Shown: piece after piece, positions 1 to 9,038 of the stretch
Numbering within the stretch: position 1 is the stretch's first letter
How the letters are laid out: the number at the start of each line of letters is the position of its first letter
Origin: Agrocybe praecox
Lineage: Eukaryota; Basidiomycota; Agaricomycetes; Agaricales; Agrocybaceae
DNA: 24,585 nt
Direction: 5' to 3'
Assembly: GCA_964017145.1 (NCBI GenBank)
Contig: CAXHKQ010000153.1
Span: forward strand, 1 to 24,585
Translations under genes and position numbers: made by a program
The notes under the pieces: model-generated
Told to the model about the DNA's origin: nothing
Database searches by the model: none
What the model saw: only the letters and a program-made list of their open reading frames with translations

Positions 1-2
1 AA

Positions 3-428
3 TGTCGCCAACGCAGTGTGGAAAAAGTAGAAGTTACCCATAAGTTGTAACCGTGCTGCGCACGGACGAGTGGAAAATTTGATCGTATACATGCGTTCTC
101 CGAGGGAGACGCTTGAGTCAGAGAGAGTGTGTGCGCATGTGGGAGTGTGTGAGCTTGAATGTTGGTAAGCGATTGAAAACAGCGGCCATTCTTTTCACTG
201 GCAATTCAGACGCTGAAAGTGCAGGACTGTTTTGTCGTCCATCAGCTGTATCGCAATTTATATTGCCTTCGGGCCCGAAACGGAGGTAAAGTTTATAATT
301 CATCCCTATTATTTGTCACACAATCTAATCCCTACTTATAATATACACTTCCACAGATTTAAATATCGCAAGATTATATAAACCCACATCATCGACCTAT
401 TCGTGTTTGAAGTCTTTCATTCACGACA
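3..428 (+). repeat. 5' LTR of the BEL/Pao element
   Basis: This 426-bp repeat matches the 3' LTR base for base once the nested transposon is removed. It begins TGTCG and ends CGACA, a perfect 5-bp terminal inversion. A TATA-like TATATAA at 375-381 may be the promoter of the genomic RNA. No AATAAA is present inside the LTR. Confidence 0.95.
375..381 (+). promoter_or_regulatory. TATA-like box in the 5' LTR
   Basis: TATATAA lies about 50 bp before the LTR end, at a sensible distance for transcription to begin near 400-420. The same motif is in the 3' LTR. It is a motif match only, in an AT-rich stretch. Confidence 0.4.
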
Positions 429-567
429 GCTTTAAATCTCCGTGGGACTTGCAGATCTGCACTTGTGTGACCGTCTAACGGGCCGAGTCAACGTGGTGTA
501 GTTAACGGGACTCACCACTCACCACATCGTGGTGATCGCGCTGTGTGTAGAACATATATACACGCGC

Positions 568-1818
568 ATGTCCAATCCGCGCCGCAGCGGCCGTGCGACG
601 AAAGGAGTGGCACCTCTCCGGTACCAATCCCACGCTGCCCAATCGACACCGAGATCTCGTCCAACCACCATGTCGGACCCAGCTGCGGCATCCACGCACA
701 GCGACGACGACCAGATCGGTTCCGGCGATGATTTGGATAGAACCGTCGTTCCAACGCATGCCAACGCGCCCACTTCGGCCGACGCGCCCACTTCGGCCGA
801 CGCGCCCACTTCGGCCGACGCGCCCGCCTCCGCCGACGCGCCCGCGTCCACCGACGTACCCGCGTCCACCGACCAGGTCGGTGACCAGACTGAGGCGTTG
901 GCGGATGGTCATGCCCTGGACTGCGACTTTGATGTCGACGACGGCCGATCCGATGTCATGGCCGAACGAGAGAGGACGTCGCGAGAGGTGATAGCGGATA
1001 TGCAGCTGCGGATGTCAATGATGCGGAACGAGATGCTCATGTACAGGCGTGCCGATGAGCGACACAAGCGGGAGCTCGGCTCAATTCAGCTGGCCGCTGA
1101 AATCGCGGCGCGCAGCGGGACATCCGAACAGTGCCCATCAATCGTATCCTCCGATTTTCGTGGATTTTCTAGGTCTAGTAGCGTCTCGAGGGCACACGAC
1201 AATTCAGCGGCAACCGTGCAGCAAGCCGAATCGCATACAGCGACTCAATCGAGGGGCATCCAGTTTGCACAGACGCACCCAGCCATGCCATCTACACTGC
1301 AACGGATAAGGAGCGCGCCACCGCCGTCGACGGTTCATCTACAATCGTCCATGCTGCAACAGATGCCCGGCGTTCACCCACTGTTCACCACAGCAGCGCA
1401 GACGCCGCTTATTGGAGCTGGATCGATTATGACTGCTGCCACGTCGAATCCGCCGCCGCATGCGCCGCCGGCCTCAAGCAGTCAGCAGTACTACATGGTG
1501 CCAATGCATCCCGCTCCTGGAGCACCGATGTACGAGGTGACATCGCCTCTGAGCAGTGCTTATTACCCTCAGCACGGCGCATCTGCGCCCAGACAAATTG
1601 CCTCAACGATGCCAGCCGTTCCCTCTTATGTTCCTGGCAACCATGAGCGATCAGTACCAGGCCTATGGCCCCGTTCGCATCGATTGCCGCTCCGCCACAG
1701 GGTGTTCCGATGTCCGCTCGTGCACGTGCGGCAACTACGGCTGGCACTACAGCGGCCTCCGCCAACGTTCACCGCTTCGCTGGTCCCAGTGCGACTCATG
1801 ATTCGTTCGCGACTATGA
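568..1818 (+). CDS. gag: BEL/Pao Gag N-terminal frame (ORF1)
   Basis: The open frame runs from 529, but the ATG at 568 gives an N-terminus starting MSNPRRSGRATKG, a basic opening that looks more natural, so I prefer it. The product has a low-complexity Asp/Ala/Pro/Thr/Ser region built from six 18-bp tandem units (763-870). A charged, Met/Arg/Glu-rich helical stretch at about 950-1120 is likely a coiled coil, and a Pro/Ser/Ala-rich part follows. It has no zinc knuckle; that lies in the next frame. Frame 2 overlaps it by 154 nt in the -1 register. From about 1660 onward the ORF1 translation turns Arg/Leu-rich and looks like out-of-frame reading. Insect BEL elements usually carry a single Gag-Pol frame, so ORF1 is probably the front of one interrupted Gag rather than a separate gene. 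Confidence 0.75.
   Translation: MSNPRRSGRATKGVAPLRYQSHAAQSTPRSRPTTMSDPAAASTHSDDDQIGSGDDLDRTVVPTHANAPTSADAPTSADAPTSADAPASADAPASTDVPASTDQVGDQTEALADGHALDCDFDVDDGRSDVMAERERTSREVIADMQLRMSMMRNEMLMYRRADERHKRELGSIQLAAEIAARSGTSEQCPSIVSSDFRGFSRSSSVSRAHDNSAATVQQAESHTATQSRGIQFAQTHPAMPSTLQRIRSAPPPSTVHLQSSMLQQMPGVHPLFTTAAQTPLIGAGSIMTAATSNPPPHAPPASSSQQYYMVPMHPAPGAPMYEVTSPLSSAYYPQHGASAPRQIASTMPAVPSYVPGNHERSVPGLWPRSHRLPLRHRVFRCPLVHVRQLRLALQRPPPTFTASLVPVRLMIRSRL
763..870 (+). repeat. Six tandem 18-bp units inside gag
   Basis: Six adjacent 18-bp copies encode the hexapeptide DAPTSA and variants (DAPASA, DAPAST, DVPAST). The second and third copies are identical and the first differs by one base; the later three have drifted. 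The pattern keeps the frame and probably arose by slippage. Confidence 0.9.
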
Positions 1819-4800
1819 CCGCTCCGCCTGCAAGTATTCCGGGAGCCGTACAGGCGCGTGCAGTCCCGATGGCTGGCACTGCAGCTGCTTCCGCCGCCAA
1901 CTACTACAGAGCCGGTCCCGTTCCAGAACCAATAGCACCTCCGCCTGTTTCGGCTGCGTACTATTCGTCCAGTTCGCACTTCCATAGAGTTGTCAATCCG
2001 TTTGAGTCCGCACAACCGGCCGCTGATGCCGCCTCCGATCATTACGCTCGTTATGCTCGTTACGCTCCTGGTCATGAGCCACATTTCTACCAGCATAATC
2101 CGCACATGCCTCCAATGCCCCCTCCCGCCGGTATGCCCGCGCATGCATACGCGCCGCCAGCTCAGATGTGGAATCAATTCGCCTGGAATCGGCGCACACA
2201 CGAGCTGCCAGCATTCGGCGGTCTCGCAGAGGAGTGGCCCGCATTTATCTGCGCATTTACTGAAACAACTAGAATGTTTGGATACAGTAATATGGAGAAC
2301 ATGCTAAGGCTACAGCGTTGTTTGACGGGTGAAGCCAAACGCCGTGTTGTGAGCATCCTGGTCGGTCCAGACCACGTTGGCAGAGCTATTGCTGCGCTCA
2401 CAAAGGCATATGGGCGGCCCGAAACGCTATTGGAAAGCCAGTTCCTGATGGTTAGGAAGTTGCCGAAGGTCGATGAGGACAACCGACAGCATTGGGTCGA
2501 CTTCTCTATTGCCGTCGACGGTATGATCTCGCTGTTTGATTCAGACCAATACAGACATCATCTGTACAACTCCCATCTGCTGAACGAACTAGAAGTCAAG
2601 ATGCCGTTGGCTGACAGAAAATGTTGGGCCAGGGTCGCGCGATCGCTGCCCTACCCCAGCATCCGCGATTTCGCTATTTGGCTGGACGACACTGCTGCTA
2701 TCATGTCATCTATTCGGTCATATTCGGATCAGTCTGAGACAACAGTGCGGACACGACAGACCCGATCGAGCCAGCAGAAGCAGAAGTCGCAGGAAGGCGA
2801 GAAATTCGTTCTCCTGAACGTGGCAACAGAGACACCCAAGAAGTCGAACGTGTGCTTATTCTGTGGTGAGGCTCATGACATCCGTCGCTGCATTGCCTTT
2901 CTTCAACTTCCTGTGTCAGAGCGTTTCCTAGAGGTGAGAAAGAAGCCGTTATGTTTCGGCTGCTTACGGGACGGCCATTTGCTGCCTTCCTGTCCCGACC
3001 GCAAGCCATGCGGCGTTGATGGATGTAAGAGGTGGCACGATTCTCTGCTCCACTCAGACAGCAGCCTCAGCCCTAATTCCGTGACAAGTAAAACGTCGCC
3101 GAGCTTCCATCAGAAAGGCCAAGGCGGTTCACGCAAGCGCTCTCCGAGATCGAACGACGTTAAGAGCAGCCCGTCAGCCGTACAATCGCAGCAGGACTCT
3201 CCGTCTGCATCCTTGGCTTCCTCGCCCGCCACTTCGGCTTCCTCGTCAGCCAGCTCATCAACGGACGAAGCTGCAAACGCTCCCACGGCAGAATCAACGA
3301 ACAACGAAGGGTCTCCGAAGCACAGCTGCTCCATGGTTGTCGGAGCTGGACGACCGGACCGAATCCTCTTATTCCGGGTGGTTCCCGTAACCCTGTATGG
3401 TCCGCACGCATCGGTGACGACCTTCGCGCTGCTCGATGAAGGATCATCGGTGTCACTGATCGATGGTGCCCTAGCAGCCGAGCTTGGCCTGGATGGAGAT
3501 GAGGCTGAACTCGACCTCCAGTTCGCAAACGCGCAAGGCAGCCTTCAGGCGTCGCGTGAGGTCAAGTTTGGGATACGTGGCGTCCAGGACGGCGCTAAAC
3601 GCTTCGAGTTGAGTAGGGTGTACGCGACATCGTCGCTCTCACTTCCGACGCAAACCGTCAACCGTTCCGCTCTCATAGACAGCCATGATCATCTCATTGA
3701 CGTCCCTTTCGCCGAGTATGATGCGGCTCGGCCTCGGCTGTTGATCGGTCTTGACCATCATCATCTCGGACTCCCGCTGGAGATGCGGACCAGCGCGTTG
3801 GCAGATGGCATTGTAGCAGCTATGACTAAACTGGGGTGGGTGCTGTTCGGCAGCGACAACAGGTCGACTTCACCAAGCGCTGTCGTGCTCCACGTCCGCC
3901 ATCGGGATGCTTACATCTGCCAAGAAGACGCAGAACGCTGGTCGCAATTGAACGAGTTAGTAAGACTGCACTACACTACAGAGAACTTCGGCGTGAAGGT
4001 ATCTACTGCTGTTATCGAGTCGGATGGTCAAAAGAGAGCTCGTCAGATATTGGCGGATACGACGAAAAGAGTTGGCGAACGCTTTGAAACGGGTCTGCTC
4101 TGGGCTCGCGATAACACCGAGCTGCCAGATAGCCGCGCGATGGCTCTACAACGCCTCGAGGGAATCGAGGCTAGGATGAGACGTGACGTAGAGTATGCTC
4201 GCCAATATCGGTCCCAGATCGCGTCCTACATCGACAAGGGCTATGCCCGGAAGGCGACAGCAGAAGAAGCGGCACAGCAAGGGGGATTGGCCTGGTTTCT
4301 GCCTCACTTCGCAGTGCGAAGCATCTCCAAACCGGGCAAGTTTCGATTGGTGTTTGACGCTGCTGCTAGAGCTTCGGACGTGTCTCTGAACTCGACCCTT
4401 CTGTCTGGCCCTGACGTCAACGTGCCCCTGACACGCCTTCTCTTTCGATTTCGCCTCGGCATGATAGGAGTGTGCGGCGATGTGCGGGAGATGTACCACC
4501 AGGTACTCATAAGGAAGGAGGACCAGGTGGCCCAACGCTTCTTCTGGCGCAACGGTGACTCTTCAGCGGTACCTGAAGTGTTCATCATGAACGTTATGAC
4601 GTTTGGATCGACCTGCTCGCCAGCTTCGGCTCAATACGTCAAAAACGTAAACGCTGCTGAGTTCGAGGGCGAGTTACCAGAGGCAGCAGATGCAGTTCGT
4701 AATAAGCACTATGTAGATGACTACGTTGCGAGTTTTCGAACACCCGACGACGCGCTGCGCATAACGACCGAGGTCATTGAGATCCAAAGACGAGGTGGGT

Positions 4801-7370
4801 TTGAGTTACGAGGAATCGTTAGCAACAGCGCGCTTGTTCAACGCCGCTTCGGTTCGATTCAACCGCCTCAGACAGTCGACTTGGAGCCCGAAGGACTAAC
4901 GCAGAAGATACTGGGAATGGCTTGGGAAACATCTGAAGACGTCTTCCGTTTCCAAACCCGCTTCGGACGAGTGCGCCCCGGAATAATGGATGGTACAAAG
5001 CGGCCGACGAAACGCGACATACTAAGCGTCACAATGTCCATTTATGACCCTTTCGGCCTGTTGGCCGACTTCATGCTGGCATCGAAGATTGTGTTGCAGG
5101 ATCTATGGCGCGAGGAAATCGATTGGGACGAACCGATTACAGACTCAATCAATACTCGATGGCAAGAGTGGCGCGCGCTCGTGGAGCAAACACAGCAGAT
5201 TCGAGTCCCTCGATGTTATTCACCGTTCATACTATGCGCTCCAGGACTGCAACTCCACGTCTTTGCGGACGCTAGCGAAGAGGCCTTTGCGGCCGTAGCC
5301 TACTGGCGTATCAACGGAGCAGACGGCGCGGAGTTGGCGTTTGTTGCTGGGAAGGTGCGGTGCGCGCCGGTGAAGGTCCTGTCCATCCCTAGAATGGAAC
5401 TGCAAGCTGCCATGCTGGCTGCTCGTCTCACGGTGGAGATACAAGAGAGCCATTCCGAGCTGACTGTCGACAGGACCATCCTCTGGAGCGATTCGGAGAC
5501 GGTGTTGAAGTGGTTACGTTGTGACCAACGACGATACAAAGTATTCGTAGCCGTTCGAGTCGCAGAGATCGTCGAAATCGCTCCAGCGGCGCTGTGGAGA
5601 TGGGTGCCTTCGAAGATGAATCCTGCAGATGACGCCACTCGAGTGAAGGTACCGTTGACGTTCGACCCTAACAGCCGTTGGCTCCGTGGTCCGAACTGGC
5701 TGATCGAGGAAGAGGAGCAATGGCCCAAGAAGATCGTAGCTGCAGAAGTCGAAGCATCAGACGGAGGCGATGATGAGATTCGAGCAAAGTTCGTCGGTGC
5801 CGTTGTGCGACGGGGGGCGGTCGACTTTGATCGCTTTCAGCAGTTCTTCCGGCTTGTCCGATCAGTTGCGTGGGCCAGACGTTTTGCTGCCAACTCTCGA
5901 GAACGTAAGGCGCAGAGAACCATCGGTGAACTCACAGTAGCAGAGGTCGACAGGGCGACGGAAATAGTGTGTCTTTGGGCTCAGGAAGAGGCGTACTGCA
6001 AGGAGATGGGAACGCTGCGAAAAGGTGAACAGATATCGTCCGACAGTTCGATCTTTTCCATCAAGCCATACTTAGATGAGCGCGGGCTTCTTCGTGTGCA
6101 TGGCCGCACCGACGCTGCCGACGAACGTTTTATGTCTAAACACGCTAAGAGACCCATCCTTCTACCGCGGTCGCATCGCGTCACGAGGCTTCTAGTACAG
6201 AACTGTCACGAACAACACGCACACCAGCTTGTCGACGCGACGATCGCTGCCGTACGTGCTAGATACTGGGTGCCACAGTTGCGACAGCTAGTCCATCAGG
6301 TGCAGGACGAATGCATGCCGTGCAAGATCAAAAGAGCGACGCCGGCGCCGACCAGTCAAGGACAGCTTCCACGAGACCGGATGGACGCGTACGCCCGACC
6401 GTTCACCAATACTGGCTTGGACTACTTCGGGCCGGTCGCGGTGACGGTCGGACGTCGTCGTGAGAAGCGTTGGGTGGCGCTTTTCACTTGCCTCACAGTC
6501 CGTGCAGTGCATTTGGAGATCGCCGCCGATCTATCGACGGACGCATGTTTGATGTGCATACGGAACCTATGCAATCTGCGCGGCGTTCCATCATTGATAA
6601 GGTGCGACAACGGCACCAACTTCGTTGGCGCACGGAAGGAGATCGACCGGGAGCCGTCCTTTTTCGACGCAGAAGCGATTCAGCGGGAGCTGAGCGTGAA
6701 GGGTGTGGAGTGGCGATTTAATTGTCCCGCCAATCCCGAGGCAGGCGGTGCGTGGGAGCGCCTTGTGCAATCTGTAAAACGAGTGCTGCGTGTAACGCTG
6801 AACGAAGACGCGCCAAGAGTGGAAACTCTGCGGTCACTTCTCAATGAAGCGGCCAACATCGTAAATGCGCGCCCGCTCACGCACGTACAGGTCACACCGG
6901 ACGACCCGGACCCACTCACGCCCAATCACTTCTTGGTCGGCGGACCGAACGTCGCGATGGTTCCAAGGCCCGACGTCGATGAGCCAGTCGTCACCCGCAA
7001 GCAGTGGAAGATCTGCCAAGAGCTGAGTCGGCGGTTCTGGCGTCAGTTCGTGCGCGACTATCTTCCCGAACTCACCCGACGCAGCCGTCACTACGTGGAG
7101 CAGCCACCGCTGCGGGCAGGAGACCTGGTCATCATCTGCGACGAGCAGCAGCCGCGCAGCCAATGGAGTCGCGGTCGAATCATCGAGGCCAAGGCCGCAC
7201 CAGATGGAGCCGTGCGAACGGCGTTGGTGCAGACCGCTAGCGGAACGTACAGGAGACCTGCGACTAAGTTGGCGAGGCTAGATGTTTGTGCGTCTGACGG
7301 GGACGACGTACGGGGGGCGGAATGTCGCCAACGCAGTGTGGAAAAAGTAGAAGTTACCCATAAGTTGTAA
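1665..7370 (+). CDS. pol: BEL/Pao Gag-Pol polyprotein (ORF2)
   Basis: This 1901-codon frame encodes most of the element. Order by residue: a disordered Ala/Pro/Ser-rich start; a DUF1759-like Gag core at about 175-355; two zinc knuckles, CX2CX3HX4C from residue 397 and CX2CX4HX4C from residue 430; an aspartic protease with LLDEGSS (Asp591); a reverse transcriptase with GDVREMY (Asp939) and YVDD (Asp1018/1019); RNase H with FADAS (Asp1202), RMELQ (Glu1245) and SDSE (Asp1276); an integrase with a His/Cys zinc region, then GLDYFGP (Asp1586), CDNGTNF (Asp1648) and GGAWERL (Glu1698); and a DUF5641-like tail at about 1770-1870. All catalytic residues I can recognise are present and the frame is uninterrupted. 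An in-frame TGA lies at 1644-1646 and the first ATG is at 1665. The frame crosses the purine tract and stops 48 nt inside the 3' LTR. Pol is presumably made by frameshift from ORF1, or the two frames are split by a mutation. Confidence 0.93.
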   Translation: MAPFASIAAPPQGVPMSARARAATTAGTTAASANVHRFAGPSATHDSFATMTAPPASIPGAVQARAVPMAGTAAASAANYYRAGPVPEPIAPPPVSAAYYSSSSHFHRVVNPFESAQPAADAASDHYARYARYAPGHEPHFYQHNPHMPPMPPPAGMPAHAYAPPAQMWNQFAWNRRTHELPAFGGLAEEWPAFICAFTETTRMFGYSNMENMLRLQRCLTGEAKRRVVSILVGPDHVGRAIAALTKAYGRPETLLESQFLMVRKLPKVDEDNRQHWVDFSIAVDGMISLFDSDQYRHHLYNSHLLNELEVKMPLADRKCWARVARSLPYPSIRDFAIWLDDTAAIMSSIRSYSDQSETTVRTRQTRSSQQKQKSQEGEKFVLLNVATETPKKSNVCLFCGEAHDIRRCIAFLQLPVSERFLEVRKKPLCFGCLRDGHLLPSCPDRKPCGVDGCKRWHDSLLHSDSSLSPNSVTSKTSPSFHQKGQGGSRKRSPRSNDVKSSPSAVQSQQDSPSASLASSPATSASSSASSSTDEAANAPTAESTNNEGSPKHSCSMVVGAGRPDRILLFRVVPVTLYGPHASVTTFALLDEGSSVSLIDGALAAELGLDGDEAELDLQFANAQGSLQASREVKFGIRGVQDGAKRFELSRVYATSSLSLPTQTVNRSALIDSHDHLIDVPFAEYDAARPRLLIGLDHHHLGLPLEMRTSALADGIVAAMTKLGWVLFGSDNRSTSPSAVVLHVRHRDAYICQEDAERWSQLNELVRLHYTTENFGVKVSTAVIESDGQKRARQILADTTKRVGERFETGLLWARDNTELPDSRAMALQRLEGIEARMRRDVEYARQYRSQIASYIDKGYARKATAEEAAQQGGLAWFLPHFAVRSISKPGKFRLVFDAAARASDVSLNSTLLSGPDVNVPLTRLLFRFRLGMIGVCGDVREMYHQVLIRKEDQVAQRFFWRNGDSSAVPEVFIMNVMTFGSTCSPASAQYVKNVNAAEFEGELPEAADAVRNKHYVDDYVASFRTPDDALRITTEVIEIQRRGGFELRGIVSNSALVQRRFGSIQPPQTVDLEPEGLTQKILGMAWETSEDVFRFQTRFGRVRPGIMDGTKRPTKRDILSVTMSIYDPFGLLADFMLASKIVLQDLWREEIDWDEPITDSINTRWQEWRALVEQTQQIRVPRCYSPFILCAPGLQLHVFADASEEAFAAVAYWRINGADGAELAFVAGKVRCAPVKVLSIPRMELQAAMLAARLTVEIQESHSELTVDRTILWSDSETVLKWLRCDQRRYKVFVAVRVAEIVEIAPAALWRWVPSKMNPADDATRVKVPLTFDPNSRWLRGPNWLIEEEEQWPKKIVAAEVEASDGGDDEIRAKFVGAVVRRGAVDFDRFQQFFRLVRSVAWARRFAANSRERKAQRTIGELTVAEVDRATEIVCLWAQEEAYCKEMGTLRKGEQISSDSSIFSIKPYLDERGLLRVHGRTDAADERFMSKHAKRPILLPRSHRVTRLLVQNCHEQHAHQLVDATIAAVRARYWVPQLRQLVHQVQDECMPCKIKRATPAPTSQGQLPRDRMDAYARPFTNTGLDYFGPVAVTVGRRREKRWVALFTCLTVRAVHLEIAADLSTDACLMCIRNLCNLRGVPSLIRCDNGTNFVGARKEIDREPSFFDAEAIQRELSVKGVEWRFNCPANPEAGGAWERLVQSVKRVLRVTLNEDAPRVETLRSLLNEAANIVNARPLTHVQVTPDDPDPLTPNHFLVGGPNVAMVPRPDVDEPVVTRKQWKICQELSRRFWRQFVRDYLPELTRRSRHYVEQPPLRAGDLVIICDEQQPRSQWSRGRIIEAKAAPDGAVRTALVQTASGTYRRPATKLARLDVCASDGDDVRGAECRQRSVEKVEVTHKL
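7312..7322 (+). other. Polypurine tract of the BEL/Pao element
   Basis: A purine-rich run, GGGGGGCGGAA with one C, sits directly before the TGTCG start of the 3' LTR, where plus-strand DNA synthesis is primed. It lies inside the end of the Pol frame. Confidence 0.7.
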
Positions 7371-7631
7371 CCGTGCTGCGCACGGACGAGTGGAAAATTT
7401 GATCGTATACATGCGTTCTCCGAGGGAGACGCTTGAGTCAGAGAGAGTGTGTGCGCATGTGGGAGTGTGTGAGCTTGAATGTTGGTAAGCGATTGAAAAC
7501 AGCGGCCATTCTTTTCACTGGCAATTCAGACGCTGAAAGTGCAGGACTGTTTTGTCGTCCATCAGCTGTATCGCAATTTATATTGCCTTCGGGCCCGAAA
7601 CGGAGGTAAAGTTTATAATTCATCCCTATTA

Positions 7632-8799
7632 AGGAGTGCGGCAGAAAAAAACGCATAACTTTTTTCGGCTATAGCTCGAAAACGACTTGGATTAATAACA
7701 TTGTTTTTTCGACAAAGTGATAGTATGAACTGTAAGATTTTTAACATGTAATCATTTCCTTTTGAAATATACTACAGTATCATAATGGCATCAATATTTG
7801 AAACCCTTGTATTCGTCATCAAACAATTTATTGATAATCCGCAGTGGAGTCTACCGATCCTTGCCAATAAATCAGAAGTTTATCAATAAATTGTCTCGAA
7901 AATTATCGGGTCGAATAAATCACTTTCTATCTTCATAGAAAAAAAGGATCTGGAAGAAAAAGTATTATCGCAAGGCCAGGAAAGGCGAAGAATGTGATAG
8001 CTCTCGTGAAGAAAAATCCGAGGTTGTCGAATCGCAGTTATGTAGTTAAAATGGGTTTGGGATGAGAGTACAATGCGAAAAAAAAATCAGCGGCAGGCCT
8101 AAGGTGCTATGAAGAGTATAAACAATGAACATAGACGTGAAGAAGCGTCTAGTGGCTGAAAGACTCCCGTGAAAACGGATGTCGATTTTTGTCTAGCCAT
8201 ACAAATATTTGTTTGTTTGGTTCTGGTTTTACAGACGATTCGCATGTGTTGTTATTTTAGCATATCGTTCATCATATGTGGCTCGATGGAACCGAAATAT
8301 AAATATCAAGGAGTGCCTCTAGGAAAGGCTCCTACCATTCATTCGAAAGCATATGGTGTCTAGTTAGTCTGGCCTGACTTTGCGTCATGTCATCATAAGT
8401 CTTCTACGATTGATTGGTATAATGGTGATATGATGACATTTGTACCCACGGAAGCACACCCTCCGAATTGTCCATAACTCCGGCCAATTGGGCGGTATCG
8501 AGCTCTAGTAAAAAGACAATTGAAGGTAACAAGTTCCTGATGCCAAAAACATCAAAGATTTTGAAAAACAATGGATTACAGCCTCGATGAAGGTTACAGA
8601 TACTTAGAAAATACGAAAAATTGGAGGTATTCCGAAAAGCTTGATACCTTTGTCAAAATGGAATGTTTTTGTTCTGTCTATGAAACAAACAAATCTTAAG
8701 GGAATTATCTTTTATATTCCGTTTCATTTTCAAAGATTGCTGCACAGGTTCATAAGCTATAGAATAAACAAGTTATGCGTTTTTTTCTGCCGCACTCCT
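7632..8799 (+). mobile_element. Decayed DD37E Tc1/mariner-superfamily transposon (ITmD37E-like)
   Basis: The 1168-bp element has perfect 30-bp terminal inverted repeats beginning AGGAGTGCGGCAG, with weaker matching further in. It is flanked on both sides by TA, where the uninterrupted 5' LTR has a single TA, as expected for this superfamily. Inside are recognisable but broken pieces of a transposase. The D-to-E spacing, counted through one stop codon, is 37, matching the ITmD37E group of mosquito elements. It is shorter than full-length members, which are about 1.3 kb by recollection. Confidence 0.9.
7946..8545 (+). pseudogene. Inactivated DD37E transposase remnant
   Basis: Fragments in order: a GSGRK-containing stretch with a helix-turn-helix-like KKNPRLSNRS segment from 7946; a VKTDVDF piece near 8169 corresponding to the first catalytic Asp region; KECL, a stop, then ERLLPFIRKH from 8308; and, after a frameshift between about 8352 and 8367, VWPDFASCHH from 8367, which carries the second catalytic Asp. 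That frame continues to PPNCP, then TAA at 8475-8477, then LRPIGRYRALVKRQLK. The position of the catalytic Glu after LRPI is Gly. Several stops, a frameshift and the lost Glu mean the copy cannot make its own transposase. Family knowledge: DDE transposases of Tc1/mariner cut and paste at TA. The fragment limits are approximate. Confidence 0.85.
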
Positions 8800-8918
8800 T
8801 ATTTGTCACACAATCTAATCCCTACTTATAATATACACTTCCACAGATTTAAATATCGCAAGATTATATAAACCCACATCATCGACCTATTCGTGTTTGA
8901 AGTCTTTCATTCACGACA

Positions 8919-9038
8919 ATTAACATTTTTATTCATTTTCATTTAAGTAATCGTAATCACTCAGTCAATCCATAATGAAGTGAAGATTGAAGTTTAAAGT
9001 TGAAAATAAAGTTAACCAAACATGAAACACGAACATGA
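8919..9038. other. Intronic sequence right of the BEL insertion
   Basis: This short AT-rich flank begins with ATTAA, the candidate target duplication. I see no gene or element in it. Confidence 0.5.

Larger units (their letters stand above)
3..8918 (+). mobile_element. BEL/Pao LTR retrotransposon, nearly complete, with a nested DNA transposon in its 3' LTR
   Basis: Two identical 426-bp LTRs, TGTCG...CGACA at their ends, bracket an internal region with Gag and Pol frames. The Pol order protease, reverse transcriptase, RNase H, integrase is that of BEL/Pao (and Ty3-like) elements. Residue patterns such as LLDEGSS in the protease, YVDD in the RT and a long C-terminal domain after integrase point to BEL/Pao. 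The window opens with only two bases (AA) before the left LTR, and the right LTR is followed by ATTAA. A 5-bp target duplication ATTAA, normal for this superfamily, is therefore possible but only two of its bases can be checked. A TGG at 443-445, 14 nt past the 5' LTR, is the nearest candidate start of a tRNA primer site, but I cannot match the following bases to a tRNA end. A purine tract at about 7312-7322 precedes the 3' LTR. The element is antisense to the V-ATPase gene in whose intron it lies. Confidence 0.95.
7323..8918 (+). repeat. 3' LTR of the BEL/Pao element, split by a nested transposon
   Basis: The LTR parts are 7323-7631 and 8802-8918. The span is 1596 bp; subtracting 1168 bp of transposon and a 2-bp TA duplication leaves 426 bp, exactly the 5' LTR length. 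Line-by-line comparison shows no base difference from the 5' LTR. The right boundary CGACA is followed by ATTAA. Confidence 0.95.

Noticed and set aside
118..303. Antisense 61-codon frame in the LTR, repeated near 7438-7656
   Set aside because: It lies wholly in the LTR, is on the opposite strand and has no recognisable protein; it is repeated only because the LTR is repeated.
7632..8799. PIF/Harbinger or piggyBac element
   Set aside because: The empty site shows a 2-bp TA duplication, not TWA or TTAA, and the internal fragments are Tc1/mariner-type.
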